Below the pieces are notes generated by a model. It made no database searches. It worked only from the letters and a program-made list of their open reading frames with translations, and was not told where the DNA came from. Positions 18,508-28,907 of a stretch of DNA of 64,000 nt are shown in pieces; position 1 is the first letter of the stretch; the number at the start of each line of letters is the position of its first letter. Made by a program: the position numbers and the translations under genes. Origin of the DNA: Pseudoalteromonas rubra (GTDB lineage: Bacteria; Pseudomonadota; Gammaproteobacteria; Enterobacterales; Alteromonadaceae); NCBI RefSeq assembly GCF_005887115.1, contig NZ_PNCJ01000016.1, positions 1-64,000 of the forward strand, given 5' to 3'.

Positions 18508-18899
18508 GACTGACCTTTAAATTTAAGGGTTAATTACTTGAACGATTATAGAGTGTATTAAAGGGGGTACTCTATTATTGGGGTTCACTGAGTCATCTGT
18601 ATCAGCGTGAGGGCTTGCTCAGGACTGAGTACCGAAAAACTTAGGAAGCCGCTACTATTTTCGCAAAAATCCCCCAAATAGCCAAGCTGGATCCGACGCT
18701 GGGCAACTTTATTGTCTCGGTGAAAGGCAAAATTGCTGAAAAACCAGTCGCCTTGTTATATAAATTAAACGTTTTGCAGTAAAAATAGTCAGTTGGCATG
18801 ATTTCTAAAAAAAATGTTTGACCTCACCCAGGCAAATCACTATTATGCACCCCGTTGTCAACGAGGGGCTCGCAAGAGAAACTCAGAAAATAACACAAT
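18508..18899. other. Intergenic region between folD and the tRNA cluster
   Basis: No gene with a start codon was found. A 44-codon open stretch without a start (about 18644-18780, ending TTGCAGTAA) is the only coding-like run. The right part carries the tRNA promoter. Confidence 0.5.
18818..18846 (+). promoter_or_regulatory. Sigma-70 promoter of the tRNA cluster
   Basis: TTGACC (18818-18823), a 17-bp spacer and TATTAT (18841-18846), followed by a GC-rich stretch (GCACCCCG) like the discriminator of stringently controlled stable-RNA promoters. About 50 bp before the first tRNA. Confidence 0.8.
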
Positions 18900-18976
18900 C
18901 GGCGATTAGCGCAGCTTGGTAGCGCACTTGGTTTGGGTCCAAGGGGTCGCAGGTTCAAATCCTGCATCGCCGACCA
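18900..18976 (+). tRNA. tRNA-Pro (anticodon TGG), copy 1
   Basis: A 77-nt cloverleaf including encoded CCA: acceptor CGGCGAT/ATCGCCG, anticodon loop TTTGGGT containing TGG, T-arm GGTTCAAATCC. Sequence identical to the copies at 19239 and 19335. Confidence 0.96.
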
Positions 18977-19045
18977 CTTTACTCTCTAAGGGTAAAGTAA
19001 ATCAACGAAAGTTGGTGGTATGCACGAAGAAGCATTCTTTGCGCC

Positions 19046-19122
<77 letters not shown>

Positions 19123-19142
19123 TTTTATATCCACATTGTAGT

Positions 19143-19219
19143 GGCGGCTGTAGCTCAGTTGGTAGAGCCCCGGATTGTGATTCCGGTTGTCGCGAGTTCA
19201 AGCCTCGTCAGTCGCCCCA
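19143..19219 (+). tRNA. tRNA-His (anticodon GTG)
   Basis: 77 nt with the extra G(-1) opposite C73 that marks tRNA-His. Acceptor GCGGCTG pairs with CAGTCGC (one G-U). The anticodon loop contains GTG and CCA is encoded. Confidence 0.95.
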
Positions 19220-19238
19220 TCTACAAAATCTATATGTT

Positions 19239-19315
19239 CGGCGATTAGCGCAGCTTGGTAGCGCACTTGGTTTGGGTCCAAGGGGTCGCAGGTTCAAATC
19301 CTGCATCGCCGACCA
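19239..19315 (+). tRNA. tRNA-Pro (anticodon TGG), copy 2
   Basis: Identical over all 77 nt to the copy at 18900. The short spacer (19220-19238) is unrelated to the spacer before copy 1. Confidence 0.96.
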
Positions 19316-19334
19316 TCTTCAAAAAGTTAAAATT

Positions 19335-19411
19335 CGGCGATTAGCGCAGCTTGGTAGCGCACTTGGTTTGGGTCCAAGGGGTCGCAGGTTCAAATCCTGC
19401 ATCGCCGACCA
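19335..19411 (+). tRNA. tRNA-Pro (anticodon TGG), copy 3
   Basis: Identical to copies 1 and 2, 19 bp after copy 2, indicating recent tandem duplication or active gene conversion. Confidence 0.96.
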
Positions 19412-19495
19412 TCTCTTCTCTTCTTAAATTCATCCAAATATTGTTTTATCTCTTTATTTTTGCCCTTTGCTATATCAATTATTTGCTGTGATTAC

Positions 19496-19523
19496 TCGAC
19501 TCTCCCGTTTTATAGGTTATAAT
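19496..19523 (+). promoter_or_regulatory. Probable sigma-70 promoter of tig
   Basis: TCGACT (19496-19501), a 16-bp spacer and a perfect TATAAT (19518-19523). It implies a leader of about 210 nt before the trigger factor start, containing a small GC hairpin (GCCCTGTCTGGGC). Confidence 0.6.
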
Positions 19524-19744
19524 GCCGCGTCTATTATTTAACATAGCGCCCTGTCTGGGCAGGCAGCAAGTCTGACGGGGATCAGCACTGATTCTAAACA
19601 TCAAATGTAGGGGTGTTTTTTGCGGTGGTCTGCTCAATCGAGATTGCGTAGATATGATGCTCTGCTGTCATCTGATCTGATAAAAAGTCGGCTTGTTTGT
19701 AAGGAAGGCGCGTAGTCGCCAAAAATGAAAATTGAGGTTATATC

Positions 19745-21052
19745 ATGCAAGTTTCTGTTGAGACGACTCAAGGTCTTGAGCGCCGTCTGACTATCACAGT
19801 TCCAGCTGAGAACGTTGAGACTGAAGTAAAAAAACGCTTACAACAACTGGCTAAAACACAGCGTATCGACGGCTTCCGTCCGGGTAAAGTACCAGTATCT
19901 GTTATCAAAAAGCGCTACGGTGCAGCGGTAATGCAAGAAGTTGCAGGTGAACTGATGCAGCGTAACTACATCGAGGCGATTGTTTCTGAGAAGATCAATC
20001 CTGCTGGTGCACCTACTTTTGCTCCTAAATCATTAGAAGCAGGTAAGGACCTTGAATTTGATGCGACTTTTGAAGTTTATCCAGAAGTTGAACTGAAAGA
20101 CCTTGAAAAGATTTCAGTTGAGAAGCCTGTTGTTGACGTGACTGAAGATGACTTGGCTAACATGCTGGAAACGCTGCGTAAACAGCACGCAAGCTGGACT
20201 GAAAGCGATGCTGCAGCGGGTGAAAAAGACCGTGTAACAATCGACTTCCTGGGCACTGTTGAAGGTGAAGAGTTCGAAGGCGGTAAAGCTGAAGACTTCC
20301 CACTAGAGCTAGGCCAAGGCCGCATGATCCCTGGTTTCGAAGATGGCATCATCGGTAAGAAAGCAGGCGAAGAAGTGGTTGCTGACGTGACTTTCCCTGA
20401 AGAGTACCACGCTGAAAACCTGAAAGGCAAAGCAGCACAGTTTAAAATCACTGTGAAGAAAGTTGAAGTTCAGGAACTGCCTGAATTGACTGACGAGTTT
20501 GCAACTAAGTTCGGTGTAGCTGAAGGTGGCGTTGACGCACTGAAAGAAGAAGTGAAGAAAAACATGACGCGTGAACTTGGTCAGGCTGTAAAAGCTCAGA
20601 TCAAAGATCAAGCTATCAAAGGTCTGCTAGAGACTAACGAAGTTGACGTGCCTAAAGCACTGATCGACCAAGAAATTGACGCGCTACGTCAGCAAGCTGC
20701 ACAGCGTTTCGGTGGCGATGCTAAGAACATGCCAGAGCTTCCGGCTGAGCTGTTCCACGAACAAGCAGTAACACGCGTTAAAACGGGTCTTCTGCTAGGT
20801 GAAGTGATCAAGGCGAACGACATTAAAGTAGACGATGCAAAAGTTGAAGAGTTAATCGAGACAGTTGCTTCTGCTTATGAAGATCCAAGTGAAGTTGTTG
20901 CTTACTATAAAGGCAACGACCAGCTAATGCAGCAAATGCGTAACGTTGCAATGGAAGAGCAGGCAGTAGATGCGATTCTGGCAGCTGCTCAGGTTGCTGA
21001 TGTTGAGAAGTCTTTTGACGACATCATGAACCCACAACAGGCGGCTCAGTAA
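19745..21052 (+). CDS. tig: Trigger factor, ribosome-associated chaperone and prolyl isomerase
   Basis: 435 residues (E. coli 432). Trigger factor binds ribosomal protein L23 at the exit tunnel and shields nascent chains. The ribosome-binding signature is present as [17 protein letters not shown] (about residues 43-59). The FKBP-type PPIase domain spans about 150-245 ([36 protein letters not shown]), and the C-terminal helical arms follow. GAGGT precedes the ATG. It heads the tig-clpP-clpX-lon order shared with E. coli, but is separated from clpP by a terminator. Confidence 0.98.
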   Translation: MQVSVETTQGLERRLTITVPAENVETEVKKRLQQLAKTQRIDGFRPGKVPVSVIKKRYGAAVMQEVAGELMQRNYIEAIVSEKINPAGAPTFAPKSLEAGKDLEFDATFEVYPEVELKDLEKISVEKPVVDVTEDDLANMLETLRKQHASWTESDAAAGEKDRVTIDFLGTVEGEEFEGGKAEDFPLELGQGRMIPGFEDGIIGKKAGEEVVADVTFPEEYHAENLKGKAAQFKITVKKVEVQELPELTDEFATKFGVAEGGVDALKEEVKKNMTRELGQAVKAQIKDQAIKGLLETNEVDVPKALIDQEIDALRQQAAQRFGGDAKNMPELPAELFHEQAVTRVKTGLLLGEVIKANDIKVDDAKVEELIETVASAYEDPSEVVAYYKGNDQLMQQMRNVAMEEQAVDAILAAAQVADVEKSFDDIMNPQQAAQ

Positions 21053-21107
21053 GCCCTTTTGATCTCGTCAAAGACGAAATTATTGACTTACTGTTAAGCT
21101 AACGTTT

Positions 21108-21155
21108 AAATGGCTCGTATTGCTCTGTGTTTTGCAGTGCTGCGAGCCATTTTTG
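21108..21155 (+). terminator. Terminator after tig
   Basis: AAATGGCTCG (21108-21117) pairs perfectly with CGAGCCATTT (21143-21152) across a 25-nt loop and is followed by TTG TTT. The long loop makes it weaker than its neighbours. Confidence 0.6.
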
Positions 21156-21334
21156 TTTATTTGCTCAAAGCAACACGGTGGTGTGTATACTTTTGTTTAT
21201 CAGCATCTCATGTATAAACTTATGTCTATAAACTCCCAGTCAATTGAGTAAACGAATTTCGCTTGTCTTCCCGATGAGACTGACAGGTGGCCAGGTTTTG
21301 CAGTGCACTTCCCTGTTTATAAGGAATCTATAAA

Positions 21335-21952
21335 ATGAATGACGGTATGTTTGATCCTCTAAACGCTTTAGTCCCGATGGTTGTTGAACAAACAGCAAAA
21401 GGTGAGCGTTCGTATGACATCTATTCTCGTTTGCTTAAAGAGCGGATCATTTTCTTGACCGGTCAGGTTGAGGACCATATGGCAAACTTGATCGTTGCTC
21501 AGCTGCTGTTCTTGGAATCAGAAAGCCCCGAAAAAGACATCTACCTTTACATTAACTCTCCGGGTGGCTCTGTTACTGCGGGTATGTCTATCTATGATAC
21601 GATGAATTTTATTAAGCCAGACGTTAGCACTGTGTGTGTAGGGCAAGCCGCAAGTATGGGCGCATTTTTGCTGTCTGGTGGCGCGAAAGGCAAGCGTTAC
21701 TGCTTGCCAAATTCACGTGTGATGATCCACCAACCTCTTGGTGGCTTTCAGGGCCAGGCGTCCGACTTTGAAATTCATGCGAAAGAAATCCTGACGATCA
21801 AAGAAAAGCTTAATCGTCTGATGGCTGAGCATACGGGTCAGCCCTATGAGGTGGTTGCGAATGATACCGATCGTGACAACTTTATGAATGCAGAACAAGC
21901 CGTAGATTATGGCCTGGTTGATGCCGTTCACAGCAGCAGAAACATCAAGTAA
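21335..21952 (+). CDS. clpP: ATP-dependent Clp protease proteolytic subunit
   Basis: A 205-residue serine peptidase that forms the double heptameric chamber used by ClpX/ClpA. The catalytic triad is visible: Ser in [12 protein letters not shown] (about residue 109), His in VMIHQPLGG (about residue 134) and Asp in NDTDRDNFM. The oxyanion segment SPGGSVTAG is intact. The short N-terminal propeptide before [23 protein letters not shown] is expected. Directly upstream of clpX (142 bp), with which it works. Confidence 0.98.
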   Translation: MNDGMFDPLNALVPMVVEQTAKGERSYDIYSRLLKERIIFLTGQVEDHMANLIVAQLLFLESESPEKDIYLYINSPGGSVTAGMSIYDTMNFIKPDVSTVCVGQAASMGAFLLSGGAKGKRYCLPNSRVMIHQPLGGFQGQASDFEIHAKEILTIKEKLNRLMAEHTGQPYEVVANDTDRDNFMNAEQAVDYGLVDAVHSSRNIK

Positions 21953-22094
21953 TCTATTTGGGTCAGGGGCAATCTGAGATTCGTTAGATAAATGCAACTG
22001 GCCCGGCTATGCTAAAGACAAATTTCTTTGGTATAGTTAAAATATGTATTGTGTTATCTAAATTGATAACTGACCAAATTTAAGAGGTAGCTGA

Positions 22095-23378
22095 ATGTCA
22101 GACACTCCTACAGACGGCGACAAGAATAGTAAGCTCTTATACTGCTCATTTTGTGGTAAGAGCCAACATGAAGTACGCAAGTTGATCGCTGGTCCGTCAG
22201 TGTACATTTGTGATGAATGCGTCGAACTGTGTAACGACATCATTAGAGAAGAAATCAAGGATATAGCGCCGCAACATGATTCGTCTGATAAATTGCCGGT
22301 ACCTAGAGAGATCCGTAATCACCTTGATGACTATGTAATCGGCCAGGAGCATGCTAAGAAAGTGCTTTCGGTTGCGGTATACAATCATTACAAGCGTCTA
22401 AAAAATCAGGGGCTGAAAGGTGATGTTGAACTAGGCAAGAGTAACATTTTGCTGATCGGCCCAACAGGTAGTGGTAAAACGCTCCTTGCAGAAACATTAG
22501 CTCGCTTGCTAGACGTCCCCTTCACTATGGCAGACGCTACCACGTTGACTGAAGCTGGCTATGTGGGTGAGGATGTTGAAAATATTATCCAAAAGCTCTT
22601 ACAGAAATGTGACTACGATGTAGAGAAAGCACAACGTGGTATTGTCTATATCGATGAAATAGACAAAATTTCACGTAAGTCAGATAACCCGTCGATCACA
22701 CGTGATGTTTCTGGTGAGGGTGTGCAACAAGCATTACTAAAATTGATCGAAGGTACGGTTGCATCCGTTCCACCGCAAGGTGGACGCAAACACCCTCAGC
22801 AAGAGTTTTTGCAAGTCGACACATCAAAAATCTTATTTATCTGTGGTGGGGCATTTGCTGGCCTGGACAAGGTGATTGAACAGCGCAGTCACACTAACAC
22901 AGGGATCGGATTTGGTGCTCAGGTTAAATCTTCGGACAGTGAACGATCTTTGAGTGAAACCTTCAAAGATGTAGAGCCTGAAGACTTGGTCAAGTATGGC
23001 CTAATCCCTGAGTTCATTGGTCGATTACCTGTAGTTGCTACTTTAGCTGAGCTGGATGAAGACGCTCTGATCCAAATCCTCAATGAACCTAAAAATGCAT
23101 TAACTAAACAGTACGGTGCGTTGTTCAAGATGGAAGGGGTCGAGCTTGAGTTCCGCGAAGATGCGCTCAAAGCAATTGCGCATAAGGCCATGGAAAGAAA
23201 AACGGGTGCTCGTGGATTACGTTCCATCGTGGAAGGTGTGCTACTTGACACCATGTACGAACTACCTTCGATAGAAGATGTGAGTAAAGTTGTGGTAGAC
23301 GAAACCGTCATTAAAGGTGAGTCAGACCCAATTTTAATATACGAAAATAACAATCAGGATAAAGCAGCGTCGGAGTAA
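22095..23378 (+). CDS. clpX: ATP-dependent Clp protease ATP-binding subunit ClpX
   Basis: 427 residues (E. coli 424). The N-terminal zinc-binding domain, used for substrate and adaptor recognition, has four cysteines ([14 protein letters not shown], about residues 16-41). Further along are AAA+ Walker A GPTGSGKT (about 120), Walker [11 protein letters not shown], the pore loop GYVGEDV, the IGF loop for ClpP docking ([10 protein letters not shown]), RSH (QRSHTNTG) and sensor 2 GARGLRS. A terminator follows. A MITE-like repeat lies 73 bp beyond the stop. Confidence 0.98.
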   Translation: MSDTPTDGDKNSKLLYCSFCGKSQHEVRKLIAGPSVYICDECVELCNDIIREEIKDIAPQHDSSDKLPVPREIRNHLDDYVIGQEHAKKVLSVAVYNHYKRLKNQGLKGDVELGKSNILLIGPTGSGKTLLAETLARLLDVPFTMADATTLTEAGYVGEDVENIIQKLLQKCDYDVEKAQRGIVYIDEIDKISRKSDNPSITRDVSGEGVQQALLKLIEGTVASVPPQGGRKHPQQEFLQVDTSKILFICGGAFAGLDKVIEQRSHTNTGIGFGAQVKSSDSERSLSETFKDVEPEDLVKYGLIPEFIGRLPVVATLAELDEDALIQILNEPKNALTKQYGALFKMEGVELEFREDALKAIAHKAMERKTGARGLRSIVEGVLLDTMYELPSIEDVSKVVVDETVIKGESDPILIYENNNQDKAASE

Positions 23379-23395
23379 CGGCCTCGTTTTATCGC

Positions 23396-23421
23396 AAAAG
23401 GAGCCTCAGGCTCCTTTTTTT
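23396..23421 (+). terminator. Terminator after clpX
   Basis: AAAGGAGCC/GGCTCCTTT stem with a TCA loop followed by seven T. Confidence 0.9.
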
Positions 23422-23450
23422 GTCTACAGTTTGTTAGTACCAGCAATCTA

Positions 23451-23616
23451 TAATACCAATTTTACTTAATACCTGTTCAATTTGACGGAGCAAATATGAC
23501 GCTAACAGCGTTAAAAATTTCTCATTTAGAACAACTAAATAGCAAAATTTTTGCCTTGTTACCGAGCCTATTTTCTCGCCTCAAAATAGAACACTTAATT
23601 AAGCAAATTGGTATAA
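23451..23616. mobile_element. MITE-like repeat, copy 2 (166 bp, inverted relative to copy 1)
   Basis: Terminal inverted repeats TAATACCAATTTTACTTAAT (left) and ATTAAGCAAATTGGTATAA (right). Read on the minus strand it matches 9338-9551 nearly base for base in both flanks, including the shared TGAGGCGAGAAAATAG and AAAATTTTGCTATTTAGTTG blocks, but lacks about 48 central bases. It sits between the clpX terminator and the lon heat-shock promoter. Confidence 0.8.
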
Positions 23617-23652
23617 ACTCAAACTAGAAATCGATACGGGTTGGTAGATAGG

Positions 23653-23680
23653 TTGAACTTTTTGAAGACAATCCCCATAT
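23653..23680 (+). promoter_or_regulatory. Sigma-32 (heat-shock) promoter of lon
   Basis: TTGAAC (23653-23658), a 14-bp spacer and CCCCATAT (23673-23680), matching the RpoH consensus (CTTGAAA, 13-15 bp, CCCCATNT). It lies about 43 bp before the lon ATG, as expected for a heat-shock protease gene. Confidence 0.85.
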
Positions 23681-23723
23681 ACCACCCTAATCCTTGAAAT
23701 TAATGAAGTGCGAAGAGAATATA

Positions 23724-26087
23724 ATGACGCTTGAGAGAATGGATCGAGTCGAAATACCCGTATTGGCACTGCGTGATGTGGTCGTATACCCTCATATGGT
23801 GATCCCGCTGTTTGTAGGCAGAGAAAAATCAATAAAATGCCTCGAAGCTGCGATGGAAAATGACAAGCAAATTTTTTTAGTGGCACAAAAAGAGGCATCT
23901 ATTGATGATCCCGACACTGATGATATTTATCAGGTCGGTACTGTCGCCACTGTCTTGCAATTACTAAAGCTGCCTGACGGTACGGTCAAAGTACTGGTAG
24001 AAGGCACTCAGCGAGCGAAAATTGAAAAGTTTCTGGTCACTGACGATTACTTTTTAGCAGAAGCGCAGTTTATTGCCTCCGAAAACATTGAAGGCCCGGA
24101 GCAGGATATCTTTATTCGCAGTGCCATTAGTCAGTTTGAAGGGTATGTAAAGCTCAATAAGAAAATTCCGCCAGAAGTACTGACTTCTGTTTCTGGTATT
24201 GATGAAACGGCACGCCTAGCAGATACCATGGCGGCCCACATGCCGATTAAAGTGCCGGAGAAACAAAAAGTACTGGAGCTTTACAACGTCACTGAACGTC
24301 TAGAGTACCTGATGGCACTGATGGAAGGTGAGATTGACCTGCTGCAGGTTGAGAAAAAAATCCGTTCGCGCGTCAAAAAGCAGATGGAAAAGTCTCAACG
24401 TGAGTACTATCTCAATGAGCAAATGAAAGCCATCCAAAAAGAGCTGGGTGAGCTCGATGATGTGCCAGACGAGTTTGAAGCATTGAAAAAACGCATTGCT
24501 GAAGCTCAGATGCCTAAAGAAGCGGAAGAAAAAGCGACTTCGGAGCTAAACAAGCTTAAGATGATGTCGCCGATGTCGGCTGAGGCGACTGTGGTACGTT
24601 CCTACATTGATACTTTGATAGGGGTGCCGTGGAAAAAACGTTCAAAGGTCAAAAAGGACCTTGCGAATGCGCAAAAAATCCTCGACGCAGACCACTATGG
24701 ACTTGAGAAAGTCAAAGAGCGCATTATCGAATATCTGGCGGTTCAACAGCGCACCAATAAGTTGAAAGGACCTATTCTATGTTTAGTCGGTCCGCCAGGG
24801 GTAGGTAAAACCAGTTTGGGACAATCTATTGCTCGTTCAACGGGCCGTAAGTATGTGCGCATGGCACTGGGGGGCGTGCGCGATGAGGCTGAGATCCGAG
24901 GCCACAGACGTACCTACATTGGCTCTATGCCAGGTAAGCTGATCCAGAGTATGACCAAAGTGGGTGTAAAGAATCCATTGTTCTTGCTGGATGAAATCGA
25001 CAAAATGTCTTCTGATATGCGTGGCGATCCAGCTTCAGCATTGCTCGAAGTACTGGATCCTGAACAAAACAGCAGCTTTGCCGATCACTATCTGGAAGTA
25101 GAGTATGACCTGTCTGACGTCATGTTTGTTGCTACATCCAATAGCTTTAATATTCCGGGGCCACTGCTTGACCGAATGGAAGTGATCCGCTTGTCAGGCT
25201 ACACCGAAGACGAAAAGCTCAACATCTCTAAGCAGCATTTGATCCCGAAGCAAATCAAGCGTAACGGATTGAAGGAGCACGAGATTGAGATTGAAGATAG
25301 TGCCATTATTGATACTATCCGCTACTACACACGTGAAGCAGGCGTACGTAACCTGGAGCGTGAAATGTCAAAGCTGTGTCGCAAAGCGGTTAAGAGTATT
25401 CTGCTAAGTAAGTCTAAAGACAAAGTGGTGATCAATGCCGACAACCTGGAAAGCTATTTGGGTGTTCAACGCTTTGATTACGGTAAAGCTGAAGATGGCG
25501 ACCGCGTTGGATTAGTGACCGGTCTGGCTTGGACAGAAGTGGGTGGCGATTTACTGACTATCGAGTGTGCAGCGGTGCCAGGTAAAGGCAAACTTGCTTA
25601 TACCGGCTCGTTGGGCGATGTTATGCAAGAGTCGATTCAGGCTGCAACGACGGTTGTACGCAACCGTGCTGACAAGCTCAGAATTAATGACGACTTTTAC
25701 GAGAAGCGTGATATCCATGTGCATGTGCCTGAAGGTGCGACACCCAAAGACGGGCCAAGTGCGGGGATCGCAATGGTGACAGCCCTGGTCTCAAGCCTGA
25801 CTGGCAATCCCGTGCGTAGCGATGTGGCGATGACTGGCGAAATCACGTTGCGTGGTGAAGTGTTACCAATTGGTGGGTTAAAAGAAAAACTGTTGGCGGC
25901 ACACCGAGGTGGCATCAAAACCGTTGTCATTCCTAAAAAGAACGAGCGCGATCTCAAAGAGATCCCGCAAAATGTTCTGGAAGGTCTTGAAATTCATCCG
26001 GTGAGCTGGATTGATGACGTTTTATCACTGGCACTTGCTCATCCGGTAGACAGTTTTACCATTGAGTCGCAAAAGTCGGCTGGGTAA
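23724..26087 (+). CDS. lon: ATP-dependent protease Lon
   Basis: 787 residues (E. coli 784) from the ATG at 23724. This start was chosen because [37 protein letters not shown] aligns at once with known Lon; upstream TTG and ATG codons lie within the leader. The N-terminal LON domain is followed by a coiled-coil ([20 protein letters not shown]), AAA+ Walker [10 protein letters not shown] (about residue 357), Walker [11 protein letters not shown], and a C-terminal Ser-Lys protease ([15 protein letters not shown] with Ser near 679; Lys in [14 protein letters not shown]). It degrades misfolded and regulatory proteins; expression is probably RpoH-driven. Confidence 0.98.
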   Translation: MTLERMDRVEIPVLALRDVVVYPHMVIPLFVGREKSIKCLEAAMENDKQIFLVAQKEASIDDPDTDDIYQVGTVATVLQLLKLPDGTVKVLVEGTQRAKIEKFLVTDDYFLAEAQFIASENIEGPEQDIFIRSAISQFEGYVKLNKKIPPEVLTSVSGIDETARLADTMAAHMPIKVPEKQKVLELYNVTERLEYLMALMEGEIDLLQVEKKIRSRVKKQMEKSQREYYLNEQMKAIQKELGELDDVPDEFEALKKRIAEAQMPKEAEEKATSELNKLKMMSPMSAEATVVRSYIDTLIGVPWKKRSKVKKDLANAQKILDADHYGLEKVKERIIEYLAVQQRTNKLKGPILCLVGPPGVGKTSLGQSIARSTGRKYVRMALGGVRDEAEIRGHRRTYIGSMPGKLIQSMTKVGVKNPLFLLDEIDKMSSDMRGDPASALLEVLDPEQNSSFADHYLEVEYDLSDVMFVATSNSFNIPGPLLDRMEVIRLSGYTEDEKLNISKQHLIPKQIKRNGLKEHEIEIEDSAIIDTIRYYTREAGVRNLEREMSKLCRKAVKSILLSKSKDKVVINADNLESYLGVQRFDYGKAEDGDRVGLVTGLAWTEVGGDLLTIECAAVPGKGKLAYTGSLGDVMQESIQAATTVVRNRADKLRINDDFYEKRDIHVHVPEGATPKDGPSAGIAMVTALVSSLTGNPVRSDVAMTGEITLRGEVLPIGGLKEKLLAAHRGGIKTVVIPKKNERDLKEIPQNVLEGLEIHPVSWIDDVLSLALAHPVDSFTIESQKSAG

Positions 26088-26313
26088 AACAGAAAAAGTA
26101 CATAAAAGTGCGTAAAAAGGGTTTTCAAATCTAAATGGTATGCTAACTTAAGCACTGTATTTAGCCTGGTAGCTCACAAACCCCCGTAGTTACTAGGCTT
26201 TGAGACATTAGATGAAATAGAGAATCGTCAGATTTCTCTGAGTTAACTACAAAAGTGATGTTAGTGGTAAGCCCTCATCGCTCTTGATAATAACAATGTA
26301 AGAGGATGATATT

Positions 26314-26586
26314 GTGAATAAATCTCAATTAATCGATCAAATCGCAGCTGATGCTGATATTTCTAAAGCGGCTGCTGGTCGTGCTCTGGATTCATTCATT
26401 GAGTCAGTAACTGGTGCGCTAAAAGACGGTGACTCAGTTGCCCTAGTCGGTTTTGGTACTTTCTCAGTACGCGAGCGTGCAGCACGTACTGGTCGTAACC
26501 CACAAACTGGCGCTGCAATCGAAATCGCTGCAGCTAACATCCCTTCTTTCAAAGCCGGTAAAGCTCTGAAAGACGCGGTAAACTAA
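26314..26586 (+). CDS. hupB: DNA-binding protein HU-beta
   Basis: 90 residues, the exact HU length, starting at GTG with AGAGGA upstream. HU bends and compacts DNA as a dimer. The helical N-terminal body ([31 protein letters not shown]), the conserved [21 protein letters not shown] beta-arm with the DNA-intercalating proline (NPQTG) and the C-terminal [11 protein letters not shown] are all present. Position after lon is the same as in E. coli. Confidence 0.98.
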   Translation: MNKSQLIDQIAADADISKAAAGRALDSFIESVTGALKDGDSVALVGFGTFSVRERAARTGRNPQTGAAIEIAAANIPSFKAGKALKDAVN

Positions 26587-26657
26587 GCAGATTCAGCTCA
26601 ATCTGTCGAACTACCTATGTTAAGATAGTGTAATTGGACGAGATAAGCTTCAAGATA

Positions 26658-26690
26658 AAAAGCGTATCTGCTAAGATACGCTTTTTTTAT
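26658..26690 (+). terminator. Terminator after hupB
   Basis: AGCGTATCT/AGATACGCT stem with a 4-nt loop followed by seven T. Confidence 0.9.
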
Positions 26691-26922
26691 ACCATCTGGA
26701 TGATGCCGCATATTGGTTTGTTCCATTCTGGACTGAGCTAATCATACCGTAGTGTCAGTGGCTTGCTGACAGGCCGCATGAATAAGCTTGCAATCGCAGC
26801 ACTAATCCATATAAATAGGTACAGAGACAAGACAAGTACTGATGTGACACGCACAACAGACTTGGATATGCGATAAACCCAAAGTACTGAACGTGCTTTG
26901 ACTTAGATAAGAGATAGAATAA

Positions 26923-28836
26923 ATGCTAGAAAAGATTAGAGAAGGCTCACAAGGCCTGGCAGCCAAAATTATTCTTGGTGTGGTGATCTTGTCTTTTGCG
27001 TTGGCAGGGATCGGTGGTTACCTAGGTCAAACCACAGAGCAGGCCGTAGCAGAAGTCAATGGGGTAAAGATCACACAAATGGAATTCTCACGTGCCTTTG
27101 AAAACGAACGTGCGCGTCTGGAACGTCAGTTTGGTGAATATTTTACGCAAATCTCTGCTGATCCGGCATACATGGCTCAGGTCCGCAGTGGGGTCGTTGA
27201 CCGCCTGGTACAACAAGAATTACAAAACCAGTTGGCGGTAGAGCTGGGGCTCAGAGTAAGCGATGAGCAAGTGAAGCAGGCAATTTTTGAGCTGCCTTAC
27301 TTCCAGCTTGGCGGTGAGTTTAGCAACGACAGATATCTACAGCTGATCCGTCAGATGAACTTCCAACCGGATACTTTCCGTGAATATATGCGCGAAGAGA
27401 TGACCCGTAATCAATTGGTTTCAGCTGTGGCTGGTTCTGATTTTGTGCTGGACAACGAGCTTAAGCACACCTTGGCCTTGCAGCAGCAGACCCGTGACAT
27501 TGACTACATGACGCTGAGCAAAGACTCTGTGAAGCAGGACGTTGCTGTTACTGAGGAAGAGATCTCAGACTACTATCAGCTGAACCAGGAGCAATTCCAG
27601 GCGCCTGAGCAAATTGCATTGCAATATCTCGAGCTTAAATCTGAAGATATTACTCTGGATAAACCTATCACTGACGAAGAAGTGCGTGCGTACTATGAAG
27701 AAAACCAGGCACAGTATTTGGAAGAAGAGCGTCGTCGTGTGTCACACATTCTGATTGAGAGTGCTGAAGACGCTGACGCGGCGAAACAAAAAGCGGAGTC
27801 GCTTTACCAGCAGTTGCAAGGTGGTAAAGACTTTGCGGAGCTTGCATCTACTGAGTCAGATGATATTGCGTCTGCTGAAGTGGGCGGCGATCTGGATTGG
27901 ATCGAGCGTGATATGATGGAACCTGAGTTTGAAGAGGCAGCATTTGCACTCGCAAACGTCGGAGATATCTCTCCGGTAGTAGAAACTGAATTTGGTTTCC
28001 ATATCATTAAGCTGACAGACCTTCAGGCGCAGCAGTCTAAAGCATTCGAAGATGTAGCAGCAGACTTACGGGCAGAGTTAGAAAGCACAGCGAAGGCAAA
28101 TGCCTTTTATGAGAAGCAATCGCAGATCGCTGAAATCGCTTTTGAAGTTGCAGACTCTCTTGAAGATGCAGCAGCTGTGGCTGACATTGAGCTGAAAAGC
28201 ACTGAGCTGGTATCGCGCATGGCGTTGCCTGCACCGCTTAACGACCCGACAGTCGCGAATGCAATTTTTACTCCTGAGCTGATCGAAGACCGAGTAAACT
28301 CAGAAGTATTAGAAGCGGGTAACGAGCACATTGTTGTCGTGCGTGTGTTGGACCACAAGCCTGCAACAGTAAAGCCGCTTGAGGAAGTGACCGCACAGAT
28401 CAAAACGCGTCTGGAGAATGAAAAGGCTTCAGAGCTTATCAAAGAGAAAGCGAAAACTTTATTTGCACAGCTGGAAGACGGCAAAGCACTGAGCGATATC
28501 GCGGCTGCGGAGTCTGCCGAGGTTAAAAGCGAAGCTGCGCTGAAGAGACAAAGCTTTGCAGTTGCTCCTGAGATTGTCCAGCAGGCATTTAAATTGGCAC
28601 ACCCTGAGAGTGACCAGACACTGCCTGCACTAGTTGAGCTAAATAGCGGTGACGCGGCACTGTTGGTACTGAAAGGCGTAACTACCGCTGCTGTTACAGG
28701 TGATGTTGAACCGCAACAGAAGCAGAACATTACGATGTCGGTCGTGAATAAGAACTTCCTGGCGCTATTGAATGCGCTGGAGTCTGACGCTGATGTGGTT
28801 CGCCCGACGCTTCAGTTCAGCGACGAAGTTCAATAA
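26923..28836 (+). CDS. ppiD: Periplasmic folding chaperone / peptidyl-prolyl isomerase PpiD
   Basis: 637 residues (E. coli 623), anchored in the inner membrane by one N-terminal helix (IILGVVILSFALAGIGGYLG, about residues 16-35) and otherwise periplasmic. The SurA-like N domain (about 36-250) is followed by one parvulin domain (about 265-360; RRVSHILIESAEDA..DFAELASTESDDIASAEVGGDLDWIERDMMEPEFEEAAF..ETEFGFHIIKL) and a helical C-terminal region. PpiD assists proteins emerging from SecYEG. The gene order hupB-ppiD is standard. Confidence 0.96.
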   Translation: MLEKIREGSQGLAAKIILGVVILSFALAGIGGYLGQTTEQAVAEVNGVKITQMEFSRAFENERARLERQFGEYFTQISADPAYMAQVRSGVVDRLVQQELQNQLAVELGLRVSDEQVKQAIFELPYFQLGGEFSNDRYLQLIRQMNFQPDTFREYMREEMTRNQLVSAVAGSDFVLDNELKHTLALQQQTRDIDYMTLSKDSVKQDVAVTEEEISDYYQLNQEQFQAPEQIALQYLELKSEDITLDKPITDEEVRAYYEENQAQYLEEERRRVSHILIESAEDADAAKQKAESLYQQLQGGKDFAELASTESDDIASAEVGGDLDWIERDMMEPEFEEAAFALANVGDISPVVETEFGFHIIKLTDLQAQQSKAFEDVAADLRAELESTAKANAFYEKQSQIAEIAFEVADSLEDAAAVADIELKSTELVSRMALPAPLNDPTVANAIFTPELIEDRVNSEVLEAGNEHIVVVRVLDHKPATVKPLEEVTAQIKTRLENEKASELIKEKAKTLFAQLEDGKALSDIAAAESAEVKSEAALKRQSFAVAPEIVQQAFKLAHPESDQTLPALVELNSGDAALLVLKGVTTAAVTGDVEPQQKQNITMSVVNKNFLALLNALESDADVVRPTLQFSDEVQ

Positions 28837-28852
28837 TACAAGGTATTGAATA

Positions 28853-28882
28853 AAAAACGCCGGCATTGTCCGGCGTTTTTTT
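28853..28882. terminator. Bidirectional terminator between ppiD and sapF
   Basis: AAAAAACGCCGG pairs with CCGGCGTTTTTT around a 6-nt loop. A- and T-runs flank the GC stem on both strands, so it can stop both converging transcripts. Confidence 0.9.
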
Positions 28883-28907
28883 ATGTCTGGATAATGCGTT
28901 AGTTGGT

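Noticed and set aside
18644..18780. Coding-like 44-codon run before the tRNA cluster
   Set aside because: It has no start codon after the preceding stop and no recognised family. It could be a gene remnant, but the evidence is too thin for a feature.
28107..28730. 207-codon Ser/Ala-rich frame antisense to ppiD
   Set aside because: A shadow of the strongly biased ppiD reading frame; no start signal or domain.
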